64,000 bases of DNA from Salinisphaera sp. T31B1 (lineage in GTDB: Bacteria > Pseudomonadota > Gammaproteobacteria > Nevskiales > Salinisphaeraceae), in NCBI RefSeq assembly GCF_040361275.1, contig NZ_APNH01000002.1, forward strand, positions 310,001 to 374,000, given 5' to 3'. Positions 10,901 through 22,289 of the stretch are shown here, one piece after another. The stretch's first letter is position 1; each line of letters starts with the position of its first letter. The translations under genes and the position numbers were made by a program. The notes beneath the pieces are model-generated. The model saw only the letters and a list, made by a program, of their open reading frames with translations. It searched no databases and was not told the origin of the DNA.

Positions 10901-13025
10901 CGATCGCGGCATCCGGGCCGGAGACGATACACAGCGCCGGGCCGTTGACCGCCGCCAGCGCGATCTCGTCGGACAGCAGCGGCGCAACGTCGGCTTCGCT
11001 GCGCCGTACGGCAAGCATCGAACCGCCGGGCATGTCGGCCATCAGCCCGGCCCGCACCGCCAGGATGCGACAGGCCTCGGCTTCGGTGAACACGCCGGCC
11101 AGACAGGCGGCGACGAACTCGCCCACGCTGTGGCCGAGCATTGCCTGCGGCTCGATGCCCCACTGGGCCCACAGCCGCGCCAGCGCGAGTTCGACGACGA
11201 ACAGTGCCGGTTGCGCGATGCCGGTATCGCGCAGCCGGGCATCGGCGTCCGCATCGGGGGTGTCGGGGTAGAGCAGCGTTCGGATATCCACGCCGAGATC
11301 GCCGACAAGGAGCTCGGCCAGGCGATCGATGGTGTCGCGGAAGACGCCGGGCCGTTCGTAGAGTGCACGTGCCATACCGGGGTGCTGTGCACCCTGGCCT
11401 GGAAACAGAAACGCGACCGGCGGCTGGTCGGCCTCGGTGGGCGCAACCTGCTCGGCGCGCTTGGCGGCCGTACGCAGCGCCTGGGCAGCTTCGGAGGCGT
11501 TGGCGGCTACCACACTGACACGGTGGCTCATCTCGGCGCGGCCGATGGCCAGCGTCCAGGCGACATCGGCCATGGGCGCATCGGTATGTTCCTCGAGCCA
11601 GTCGGCGAGATCGAGACAGCGCCGTGCCAGTGCCGGTGCGCTTTTCGCCGACAACACCAGCAGCTGAGCGGCGCCGGGCGCAGGCACACTCGCCTGCGGC
11701 GCCGGTGCCTGTTCGACCACGACATGCGCGTTGGTTCCGCCTACGCCGAACGACGATACGCCGGCCACACGCAGCCCGTCGGCGGGCCAGTCGCTCAGCT
11801 GTGCGGCCACCCGGAACGGCGAACCGTCGAAGGCGATACGCGGGTTCGGCTCGCTGTAATGCAACGTGGCCGGGATCTTGCCGTGGCGCAGCGCCTGGAT
11901 GGTCTTGATTAGACCCGCCGCACCGGCCGCCGCATCCAGGTGGCCGACGTTCGACTTGACCGAGCCCAGCATCACCTGCCCGACCGCGTCGCTCTTGCGA
12001 CGCCAGGCCTGGGTCAGGCCATCGATTTCGATCGGGTCCCCCAGCGGGGTGGCGGTGCCATGGGTTTCCACATAGCCGATCTCGTCGGGGTGCACATCGG
12101 CCACGGCCTGGGCCATGGCGACGACTTCGCCCTGACCGGCCGCGCTGGGCGCACCGTAGCTGACCTTGTCGGCGCCGTCGTTGTTGATCGCACTACCGCG
12201 GATGACCGCGAGCATCTCGTCGCCGTCGGTGAGCGCGTCTTCGTAGCGCTTGAGCACGAACACACCCAGCCCGCTCGAGAACACGGTGCCGCAGGCCCGT
12301 GCGTCGAACGGACGACAGTGACCGTCGAGCGAGCGGATCCCCCCCTCCTGGGCGATATAGCCCTGTGCCTGTGGCAGACCGATGGACACGCCGCCGGCGA
12401 TGGCGATATCGCTTTCGAAGGCCAGCAGGCTCTGGCACGCCATATGAACCGCTACGAGCGCCGTCGAGCAGGCGGTCTGTACGTTCACGGCCGGGCCGCG
12501 CAGGTCGAACTTGTAGGCGGTACGGCTGGGTAGATAATCCTTGCCGCTGGCGATCATGGCGGCGAACGCCTCGGGCGTGCGTAACTTGACCTGATTCTCG
12601 ATCGCCTGACGATCGGCCAGCATGTGATAGAGCATGTACTGCTCCATGTTGCCGGCACCGGCGAATACGCCGATCGGGCCGTCGAAGCGCTTCGGATCGA
12701 CGCCGGCCTGCTCGAGTGCCCCCCAGGCCGATTCGAGCCACAGCCGTTGCTGCGGATCGAGCGTGGCCGCTTCGCGCGGTGCGAAACCGAAAAAGCGCGC
12801 ATCGAACAGATCGACATCGTCGAGCATGCCGCGTGCGGTCACGAAATCGGCCCGCGCCATCAGGCGGTCGATATCCGGCTCGTAGGGACGCAACTGATCG
12901 GCGTTGAGCGCGACGATCGATTCACGCCCGGCAAGCAGATTGGCCCAGAATTCGTCGGTGTTCCGCGCGCCCGGAAAACGACCGCCCATGCCCACGACGG
13001 CAATACGTTGTGCATTGTCCCCCAT
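4962..13025 (-). CDS. Hybrid PKS-NRPS megasynthase KS-AT-ACP-AMT-C-A-PCP
   Basis: 2687 residues. Ketosynthase about 7-435 (Cys186 in TACSTA, His322 in ETHGTA, His362 in NVGHLD). Acyltransferase 537-835 (Ser633 in GHSVGE; HAFHS at 729-733, malonyl-type). ACP 935-1005 (Ser974 in GMDSL). Class III PLP aminotransferase about 1120-1585 (NTGSEA 1267-1272, Lys1418 in TYGKIVGGG). Condensation domain 1620-2050 (HHLLCDGW 1753-1760). Adenylation domain 2075-2560 (YTSGSTGRPKG 2218-2228, YRTGD, NGKLDR). PCP 2575-2645 (Ser2607 in GGHSL), then a Pro-rich tail ending GKRR. No ketoreductase, thioesterase or terminal reductase. The order resembles the aminotransferase modules of McyE/mycosubtilin-type systems, which make beta-amino acids. 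The ATG at 13025 has AGGGGG nine bases upstream and starts right at the KS; upstream codons in frame lack domain content. Confidence 0.93.
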   Translation of the reverse strand: MGDNAQRIAVVGMGGRFPGARNTDEFWANLLAGRESIVALNADQLRPYEPDIDRLMARADFVTARGMLDDVDLFDARFFGFAPREAATLDPQQRLWLESAWGALEQAGVDPKRFDGPIGVFAGAGNMEQYMLYHMLADRQAIENQVKLRTPEAFAAMIASGKDYLPSRTAYKFDLRGPAVNVQTACSTALVAVHMACQSLLAFESDIAIAGGVSIGLPQAQGYIAQEGGIRSLDGHCRPFDARACGTVFSSGLGVFVLKRYEDALTDGDEMLAVIRGSAINNDGADKVSYGAPSAAGQGEVVAMAQAVADVHPDEIGYVETHGTATPLGDPIEIDGLTQAWRRKSDAVGQVMLGSVKSNVGHLDAAAGAAGLIKTIQALRHGKIPATLHYSEPNPRIAFDGSPFRVAAQLSDWPADGLRVAGVSSFGVGGTNAHVVVEQAPAPQASVPAPGAAQLLVLSAKSAPALARRCLDLADWLEEHTDAPMADVAWTLAIGRAEMSHRVSVVAANASEAAQALRTAAKRAEQVAPTEADQPPVAFLFPGQGAQHPGMARALYERPGVFRDTIDRLAELLVGDLGVDIRTLLYPDTPDADADARLRDTGIAQPALFVVELALARLWAQWGIEPQAMLGHSVGEFVAACLAGVFTEAEACRILAVRAGLMADMPGGSMLAVRRSEADVAPLLSDEIALAAVNGPALCIVSGPDAAIDALAGRLADDGEEPIRLHTSHAFHSPMMDGVLEPFMQTLRQAALAAPGAALVSCRTADWMEAGQATDPAYWADQLRSTVRFSPAFERLLEDPARVYIECGPSQNLSAVARQHRIDGRAPLCVASQGHAASETPADRAMLAAVGELWAAGVTPDWHGVFETETHPRRRVHLPTYPFERERHWIEPPLAAGVDRAAPAPVTSSGGHAIDTPETATAAAPPSLPPAGGSPPDRAAYLRDTLRDIFHTLSGITIGADEADRSFAALGMDSLFLTQVAAEISQRFEINLRFRQLLDELNTLARLGAHLDANLPAGRFEPPTAPAKAPMIEQTNGPGAPIPAGPIPVNASTSAGGGATERLIEQQLEIMRQQLAVLGGQGGQVGERGEAAPAVSSSPVVHARIDRAAQGRNLAATSADRFGPYKRINVDRDGGLDNAQQAFLDSLIDDLTRRTNASKRLAAKARRHLADPRGVANFRRSWKELVYQIAADRTHGARMIDIDGNEYIDITMGFGIGFLGHSHPVVVDAVQAQLQRGFETGPQTPLAPRVAEKFCRIVGQERVTFCNTGSEAVMAALRCARTVTGKNKIVYFTGDYHGTFDEVLGRAHLADDTLSTRPAAPGIVQASVDNAIVLDYGQPASLDIVRAHIDEIAAILVEPVQSRHPEVQPVEFVRELRRITAQSGAALILDEVITGFRCAPDGLNGLWGIDADMCTYGKIVGGGLPIGALAGKSRWLDSIDGGAWDYGDDSVPEAPMTFFAGTFVRHPLVMAAADAVLDFLESDGGRLQADLDRRTAAFADELNAFFSGRGVPVRIRCFSSWFRFDVPGDQPFVQLMFYRMLAEGIYIRDGGQNCFFSIAHSDADIARVAEVVRDSVVALQAAGFMPTVDAVAHDEAAAPARAVARMPRPRQDAPDGLAVGEAIDLTEAQREIWLAQAVRPEIAHAYNELVYLDLCGALEPVAFEAAVQAMAERHEALSLRFAGDGETQRRIDAVPIPVEWLDCRDAADPEADAMDAIQALGRMDFDLAGRDPLMRLRVCRIADTRHFAALVVHHLLCDGWSAVVLFADLAALYSARVDARPAELATPIPFSRYARAQFDRVQESTRQLAYWTALYADPPAPLALPTRAPRERADAAPAGNRLHDIPPALQAGVRACAARENATAFSVYMAAYAVLLCRLAGQSEVVIAMPVAGQALEGHDALVGHCVQLLPLRLSCVADEAFANVVVRVRDAITQACIHADCTYGQIIRALKLERDPARLPLAEVVFNFSPTGEPLKFSGLSADLHEAPKTQVNFDLHFNLTQNDDRLLLHCDYNADLFDGAVVDRWIAAYDRILGEVSERPDVMVHDLSLDPASAPSPPVEDFNPAPIVFDDEVDIAGLFRAQATATPTATAVCHGEARWDYARLDRASDAVAAALASQGVAPGARVGLCVSRGPAMVAGLFGILKAGAAYVPMDPDYPVERLRFMAEDSGAPLILSDGRVPDLGLQRTDIDEAMACEDAPPEPGVDPDRIAYIIYTSGSTGRPKGVLVRQRNLLGFLAWSRTAFSDAELEGVLGSASICFDFSVFEIFVPLCAGGTLVLIDNLLSLVEPPSAKVTMVSGVPSAMVELLRHATLPATARTVCVGGEAVHASLVEQLHAQNGVTRVLDVYGPTEATIFTTVGERTPGAAPSIGRPIAGWRVHIVDAQDRALGAGAEGELLIGGVGVSAGYIDRDDLTAARFVPDVWAGGSGLVYRTGDIARWRADGQIEYVGRADNQVKIRGFRIELGEIETMLESHASVDRCAVAVREAEPGDRQLVAYWQPQADSVAVEPAALRRYLRERLPLHMVPQQFVRVSDWPTLPNGKLDRAGLPNPFADRRAAQAAGIGAGVSASPESMTRLTRVWSEVLGFEVSARAHDTFLDLGGHSLLAVRAVTAVREQYDRVIPVRSMMLDSLAQLAVRLDAPPSAPAEPVPDDSPSTSPAEPPPGSRNGGGNGLISRLGFGKRR

Positions 13026-13044
13026 GCCTGATGCCCCCTGGTGA

Positions 13045-16000
13045 CTAACGTCCGGTGCGCGGGCGGCGCGACAGTGCGGCCCGACGTTTGGCGGCGCGTG
13101 AATCCAGCGCCTGTCGCTGCTCGTTATCGGCCGTGGCACCACTGGGATCCAGTCGCTCGGCCAACTGCCGGATCGTGGCGTGCCGGAACAGTTCGGCAAC
13201 CGTCAATGATTCGGAAAAACGGGTCTCGAGCGTGCCGCGCACGGTAACGATGCGCAGCGAATCGCCGCCCACATCGAAGAAATTGTCGTCGATGCCCGGC
13301 GACTCGATACCCAGCACGGTGCACCAGATGTCGGCAATGGCGCGTTCGATATCGTTGCGTGGTGCCACATAACGCGTCCCGGTCGCCACGCGCTGGGGCG
13401 CGGGCGCGGGCAGCGCATTGCGATCGATCTTGCCGTTCTGGGTCATCGGCAGCCGGTCCAGCTCGACAAACAGCGCAGGCAACATGTGCGCGGGCAGTCT
13501 CGCGGCCAGGTAATCGCGCAGTGCGGCGGTGTCGGTCGGCGTGTTGAGGCGGACATAGGCCACCAGCCGGTCGCCGCCCTCATGGCGCAGGATGACGGCG
13601 GCATGGTCGACCGCGTCGTGTCCGGCCAGTGCCGCCTCGATCTCGCCCAGTTCGATGCGAAAGCCGCGCAGCTTGACCTGGTTGTCCATGCGCCCGCAGA
13701 TCAGCAGGCGGGCCGAACCGTCGGCCTGACGATGCCAACGCACGCGGTCGCCGCTGTGGTAGAGACGCATCGGGGGATGTCCCGGATGGACCGAGACCTC
13801 GATAAAGCGTTCGGCGGTCAGCTCCGGGCGGCCGAAATAACCCTGGGCCACGCAATCGCCGCCGATCAGCAGTTCGCCGGTCACCCCGGGGGCGACGATG
13901 CGATTGTGCGTGTCGACCACGTAGTAAAAGGTGTTCGCCGTCTGGGTGCCGATATGGATCGGCCCGTCGTCGACCGGGTCGCCGCTGCAGTAGACGGTGG
14001 TTTCCGTGGGCCCGTACAGATTCCAGAGCTCGAAGCCGGGCCCGGCATGGGCACGCAGATCCTCGGACAGCGCCGGGTCGAGGGTCTCGCCTCCGACCAT
14101 GGCCTTGCAGCGGCCGGGCGGCTGCCAGCCGGCCATGCGCAGCAGTCGGTAGGTGGTGGGCGTCGCCTGGATCACGTCGATCGTATGGCGTTCGATCAGC
14201 TCGGCCAGGCGTCGGCCGTCGAGTACCTCGTCCATATCCGCGATCACGGTGGCCGCGCCGACCACCAGCGGCAGGAACAGCTCGACCAAAGAGATATCGA
14301 ACGACAGCGTGGTCACCGCCAGAATCCGCTGCTCAGCCGCCAGCCCGGGGCGCTCGGCCATGGACTCGAGGAAGTTCATGACGTTGCGATGGGTGACGAC
14401 CACGCCCTTCGGCCGTCCCGTCGAACCTGAGGTAAAGATCACGTGGGCCGGCGTGTCCGGCCCGATCGTCACCGGAACGAAACCGGCCACGTCTCCGGAT
14501 ACCGCCATGTCGTCGTCCATGAGCAGACACGGCAGATCGGATGGCGGCAGACCGTCTGCCACAGCGCGTTCCGTCAGAATCAAGTGCGCCTGTGCATCAC
14601 TCCACATCAGCGCAAGGCGCTCGGCCGGATAGCGTGGATCGCAGGGCACGTAGGCCGCACCGGCGCGCTGCACGGCGCAGGTGGCGATCACCATCCGCTC
14701 GCTGCGACCCACGGCCACGGCGACCCGATCACCCGGTTTTACCCCAGCCTTCTGCAGGCGCGCGGCCAAGGCATCGACGGCCTGTTTGAGCTCGGCATAG
14801 CTGGTCCGCGTGTCACCGCTGACGACTGCGATGCGCTCGGGCGCCGCCTCGGCCTGTGCGGCCATCGCATCGTAGATGCAGGCGTACGGCCCGGGCGCGC
14901 GTTCGGTGCGGTTCCAGCGTTCCAGATGATCGGCCACGTCGCGCGGCGTCTGCCAGGCCAGATCGGCGACTCGCACGTCGGGCCCGCGTACGGCCATATC
15001 CTCCAGTAGTACCACCAGGCGATCGATCAGATCATCGGCAATCGACGGCTCGACGAGCCTCCGATCGTATTCGAGCGTGAGCTGCAGCGCGTCGCCGCCG
15101 TAGCCGAGCAGCGTCAACGGGTAGCCGGTGAACTGTTTGAGCGTGAACCGCCAGCGACTGTCTCCGACGGTGCCGGCCACCGCATCGGCGACCGCGCCGT
15201 CCAATGTCCGGTAATCGTAGACGACTACCGACTGCAACGGGCTCGGCCCACCCAGCGCATCGGTCTGGCGCATAATTTCGCCCAGACCGATACGCTCGTG
15301 TTCCCGTCCCGCGCGCGTGGCATCGCGTGCGGCCTGCATGATCTCGATCGCCGTGGATTCCGGCGCGATCGGCAGGCGCTTGGGCACGGTGGTGATGAAC
15401 AGCCCTACGATATCCGTGCCGCCTGCCAACCCCGCTGGGCGGCCGCCGCGGGTCACGCCGAACACCACGTCCCTAGAGTGCGTGTGCCGCCAGAGCAGAA
15501 TCGCCCAGGCGGTTTCCAGAAGTCCGGCCCAGCCCACCACGCGCCCTCGCGCAATGCGCGTCAGCGCGGCGGTGGTTGTCGTCGACAGATGCCGATCGCA
15601 ACGGCCACTGCCGGTGCGCCCCCTGTCGTCCCGATGGTCGGGTACGGGCGACCAGGGCAACGGGGTCGGGGCCGACAAGCCTGCAAGATAGTTTCGCCAG
15701 TAGCCACGGCAAGGCTCATCGTCCTGGCTCTGGAGCCAGTGAACGAATTCACCGAACTGTCGCGGCGCGGGCAGCTCGGGCAGCGGATTGTCGTTGCGCA
15801 GCGCGTGGTAGTACTGCATGAGCTCGCGCACGATGAGAACGAACGAACGACCATCGGCCAGGATATGATGAAACGTCCACAGCACGCGCCATTCCGTCTC
15901 GCCGACACGAATCACGGTCAGGCGCATGGCCGGTGCCGAGCCGAGATCGAAAGGCTCTAGCGCATCTGTGGCGGTTGCCTGCGCCAGCACATCCGGCCGC

Positions 16001-16284
16001 CCCCGACTATCGAGGTATTGCGTGGGCACCTCGGCGCGGGCCTGGACAATCTGTACGGGTGCCTGTCTGCCCGACCATTCAAAACGGGTCCGCAGAATAT
16101 CGTGGCGATCGATCACCTTCGCCCAGGCCGCCGCGAAAGCCGGCTCGTCCAGGCGCTCGTCGATGGTCAGAACAACCTGTTCGACGTTCGAGCTAGCCTC
16201 GGGGTCGGCCAACGTCTGATACAGCATGCCCTGCTGCATCGGCGTCAAGGCGTATTCGCCGGCCACTGCTGCGTGCTCAGCCAT
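13045..16284 (-). CDS. Non-ribosomal peptide synthetase, C-A-PCP module (glycine-like code)
   Basis: 1079 residues. Condensation domain about 10-440 with intact HHILADG (139-145). Adenylation domain 465-960: FTSGSTGRPKG (617-627), LYGPTETT (756-763), GELLIGG, YHSGDRVRW (842-850), LRGFRIELGEIE, NGKID (950-954). PCP 975-1045 with Ser1009 in GGDSL. Reading the ten specificity positions against GrsA gives D-I-V-Q-M-G-L-V-Y-K, close to the known glycine code DILQLGLIWK. It starts the assembly line by gene order and has an N-terminal C domain, so an acyl starter may be loaded (lipoinitiation, inferred). The ATG at 16284 begins MAEHAAV and is chosen because the C domain begins directly after; a GTG at 16293 is an alternative. 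A 19-bp gap separates it from the hybrid gene. Confidence 0.92.
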   Translation of the reverse strand: MAEHAAVAGEYALTPMQQGMLYQTLADPEASSNVEQVVLTIDERLDEPAFAAAWAKVIDRHDILRTRFEWSGRQAPVQIVQARAEVPTQYLDSRGRPDVLAQATATDALEPFDLGSAPAMRLTVIRVGETEWRVLWTFHHILADGRSFVLIVRELMQYYHALRNDNPLPELPAPRQFGEFVHWLQSQDDEPCRGYWRNYLAGLSAPTPLPWSPVPDHRDDRGRTGSGRCDRHLSTTTTAALTRIARGRVVGWAGLLETAWAILLWRHTHSRDVVFGVTRGGRPAGLAGGTDIVGLFITTVPKRLPIAPESTAIEIMQAARDATRAGREHERIGLGEIMRQTDALGGPSPLQSVVVYDYRTLDGAVADAVAGTVGDSRWRFTLKQFTGYPLTLLGYGGDALQLTLEYDRRLVEPSIADDLIDRLVVLLEDMAVRGPDVRVADLAWQTPRDVADHLERWNRTERAPGPYACIYDAMAAQAEAAPERIAVVSGDTRTSYAELKQAVDALAARLQKAGVKPGDRVAVAVGRSERMVIATCAVQRAGAAYVPCDPRYPAERLALMWSDAQAHLILTERAVADGLPPSDLPCLLMDDDMAVSGDVAGFVPVTIGPDTPAHVIFTSGSTGRPKGVVVTHRNVMNFLESMAERPGLAAEQRILAVTTLSFDISLVELFLPLVVGAATVIADMDEVLDGRRLAELIERHTIDVIQATPTTYRLLRMAGWQPPGRCKAMVGGETLDPALSEDLRAHAGPGFELWNLYGPTETTVYCSGDPVDDGPIHIGTQTANTFYYVVDTHNRIVAPGVTGELLIGGDCVAQGYFGRPELTAERFIEVSVHPGHPPMRLYHSGDRVRWHRQADGSARLLICGRMDNQVKLRGFRIELGEIEAALAGHDAVDHAAVILRHEGGDRLVAYVRLNTPTDTAALRDYLAARLPAHMLPALFVELDRLPMTQNGKIDRNALPAPAPQRVATGTRYVAPRNDIERAIADIWCTVLGIESPGIDDNFFDVGGDSLRIVTVRGTLETRFSESLTVAELFRHATIRQLAERLDPSGATADNEQRQALDSRAAKRRAALSRRPRTGR

Positions 16285-16658
16285 AGGATGCACAACCAGC
16301 GAGGACCGCTGCTCCGAACGCCACCGTCGGCTGCACGACAGCGGTATACACGGCGCCACGATCTCGCCGCATCAGACGCAACCTATGCAAGGCCAAGCCA
16401 AAGAATGCGACACCGCTCCCCCATCGTGCGCAATCACGCCGCATCATGATACGCGATTTAACCGGGTTGCAACATATTGGGCGGACGAATTCCAACGCCT
16501 GATCGACCCGCATATGCGCGAGCTAGCGCGCGGACACACGCCCGAGCAGAGGCGTTCTTCTTGCGACATGGCCGGGGACACAAACCAATCGAAACAGGTC
16601 GTCCCTGCCCACCCGGAACCGGCCCCGTATGCCCTGCTATTCCGGACGGACCGTTGCC
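16285..16658. other. Gene-free stretch upstream of the NRPS operon
   Basis: 374 bp between the NRPS start and the end of the lipoprotein gene (both on the minus strand). No convincing coding frame. The only structure seen is a possible minus-strand promoter (listed separately). No terminator with a T-tract was found for the lipoprotein gene. Confidence 0.6.
16446..16472 (-). promoter_or_regulatory. Possible promoter of the NRPS-PKS operon
   Basis: On the minus strand TTGCAA (16472-16467) is followed after 15 bp by TATCAT (16451-16446). Both hexamers are near consensus but the spacer is 2 bp short of ideal, so this is weak. It would give a leader of about 160 bp before the ATG at 16284. Confidence 0.3.
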
Positions 16659-17384
16659 CTAACTCTTGGGCGCGTCGCTTGATGCCGGATCGTTGGAGCC
16701 GCCGTCCGGGGCGCTTGCACGGACCATTGCGCAATCGCGGTGGGTGGCGCCGTCGACAATCATGTCGGCCGTTTTGTCCTCGCGCAACTCGATACGGTTG
16801 CCGTGATCGTCGGCATACGCACTGCTGCTCTGGCCGGCCGACTCCGAATCCAGAGTGAGCCGGCGGTTGCCCATGCGTAACAGCACGCGACCCTCGCCTG
16901 CGCCGACCTGGGCGAAAAAGCCGTCAGGACACTGATACCGCTCAAACACGAGTGACGACTCGTCGACCAGTCGTGTCAAGGCCAGCGAGACCGGCGCGCT
17001 CTGTTGCAGCGGCTGGATCCGAGCGGTTTCACGGGTTGTCCATTCGACATCGCCCTGGGCATCGAGAATCTGCGCCCTCAGCGCATAGCTGCCCTCGGGA
17101 TTGATCAGGTTCCGGGCGACCTCGAAATCGAACCGAATCGGCTTGGACTTCAGGTTGTGCAGCGTACGCTCGGCCACGATCCGCTTTTCCGCGCCCTCGG
17201 GGCCGCGTTCGAACATGCTCACGCGGGCGGTTGCACCATCGCCGATCTCATCGGCGTTGAAGACCAGTTCACCCGAGACCTTGATCGGCCCGGTGTCACC
17301 GCCGCTGCAGGCGGCCAATCCCGCGCACGCCGAGAAAATGAGCGCGTAAAGCGCATAGCGGCTTAGAGTTTTTCTAAATGGCAT
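16659..17384 (-). CDS. Lipoprotein with YbaY-like and MliC-like domains
   Basis: 241 residues. A signal sequence with lipobox LAAC (Cys26) predicts an acylated periplasmic or outer-membrane lipoprotein. Residues about 33-140 (KVSGELVFNADEIGDGATARVSM... FDFEVARNLINPEGSYALRAQI in shorter pieces) match the YbaY/YscW lipoprotein fold. Residues about 148-220 (FERYQCPDG, RRLTLDSE, ending HRDCAM) look like the MliC/PliC C-type lysozyme inhibitor fold with its two conserved Cys. The MliC family binds lysozyme and protects peptidoglycan. The gene follows the Tag-like gene by 12 bp, so the two are probably cotranscribed. No function is established for YbaY. Confidence 0.75.
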   Translation of the reverse strand: MPFRKTLSRYALYALIFSACAGLAACSGGDTGPIKVSGELVFNADEIGDGATARVSMFERGPEGAEKRIVAERTLHNLKSKPIRFDFEVARNLINPEGSYALRAQILDAQGDVEWTTRETARIQPLQQSAPVSLALTRLVDESSLVFERYQCPDGFFAQVGAGEGRVLLRMGNRRLTLDSESAGQSSSAYADDHGNRIELREDKTADMIVDGATHRDCAMVRASAPDGGSNDPASSDAPKS

Positions 17385-17396
17385 CGAGCATCTTGG

Positions 17397-18068
17397 TCAA
17401 TCAATTGAAAACGCGAGGATCTGGCTGATCTGGCAATAGTCGCGAGACGACTCTGCGGCCCAGCCATTGAATCGCTGCTGAATGGCCTGCAGATCCGCCA
17501 CGCGCGTGGTCTTTCCGTTATGTGCGCCCCACTCGGCCAATCCACGGACCACCCAGCTCGTCAGCATGAACGTATCCTTACCGCACATGCGCAAAAACGA
17601 CGGTGCGGACTGGCCGCCCAGCTGAGTGAAACGGCGCCGTAATTCGAGCCACAGATCGACGATTTCGTCTTCCGGCCATTCGGCCAACCAGAATCCGAAA
17701 CTTCCGTACTCGGCGATGATCGCCTGCATGGCGCGCGCGTTATCGCGAACGGCGAATATCTTCTGCCGATGCCGGATGAGGCGCTCGTCGGTGGCAAGAC
17801 GGCGCAGATCCGTGTCGTCGAGCGAAGCCACCGCGGCCAGATCGAAATCGTCGAAGGCGATCTCGAACGCCGGCCAGCGCGCATCGACAAGCCGATGCGT
17901 CAGTCCGGCACGAAATATGCGCCGGGACATGACCGACAGATAACGATCGTCGCCGATCATGGCCAGAGACTCGGGGGGCTCTGCGCGGGTCAGCCGGGCT
18001 TCGAGCGCCTCGCGTCCGCCGCAACGCGCGATGGCCGCCGCTTCGATCGTATCGAATGTGGTCGTCAT
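17397..18068 (-). CDS. DNA-3-methyladenine glycosylase I (Tag)-like protein
   Basis: 223 residues. DDRYLSVMSRRIFRAGLTH followed by WPAFEIAFDDFD and LIRHRQKIFAVRDNARAM reproduces the core of the Tag family (in Escherichia coli SWITVLKKRENY, FDPVKVA, IIRHRGKIQAIIGNA), helix-hairpin-helix enzymes that excise 3-methyladenine. The length is slightly above Tag (187). The N-terminal Cys-His pair that binds zinc in Tag is not visible here, so this is a divergent paralogue whose substrate range may differ. No clear Shine-Dalgarno sequence. Downstream lipoprotein gene is 12 bp away with no obvious functional link. Confidence 0.75.
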   Translation of the reverse strand: MTTTFDTIEAAAIARCGGREALEARLTRAEPPESLAMIGDDRYLSVMSRRIFRAGLTHRLVDARWPAFEIAFDDFDLAAVASLDDTDLRRLATDERLIRHRQKIFAVRDNARAMQAIIAEYGSFGFWLAEWPEDEIVDLWLELRRRFTQLGGQSAPSFLRMCGKDTFMLTSWVVRGLAEWGAHNGKTTRVADLQAIQQRFNGWAAESSRDYCQISQILAFSID

Positions 18069-18223
18069 TCAGTGAGCGTAAAAGCTTCAGTTGGACAGCA
18101 GTTTACGCGATCGACCGGCCGACGGCCTCAAACTGTTGTGCAAAATACAAACATTGGACTCGCCACGGGGCCGGAGCCCATCCGTCGCCGAGACAGGTCC
18201 CCGTCGCCTGCCCTCGACAGACA

Positions 18224-22230
<4,007 letters not shown>

Positions 22231-22289
22231 ACCACCGCCCGGCGAAGCGCCTGACGTCGCCCGACTTGCGGACCATGTGTCGCGAGTGG

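Noticed and set aside
1-16284. Complete exosortase/PEP-CTERM system
   Set aside because: Only the EpsL-like barrel and hydrolase-like genes are seen; no exosortase (XrtA) or PEP-CTERM substrate is in the window.
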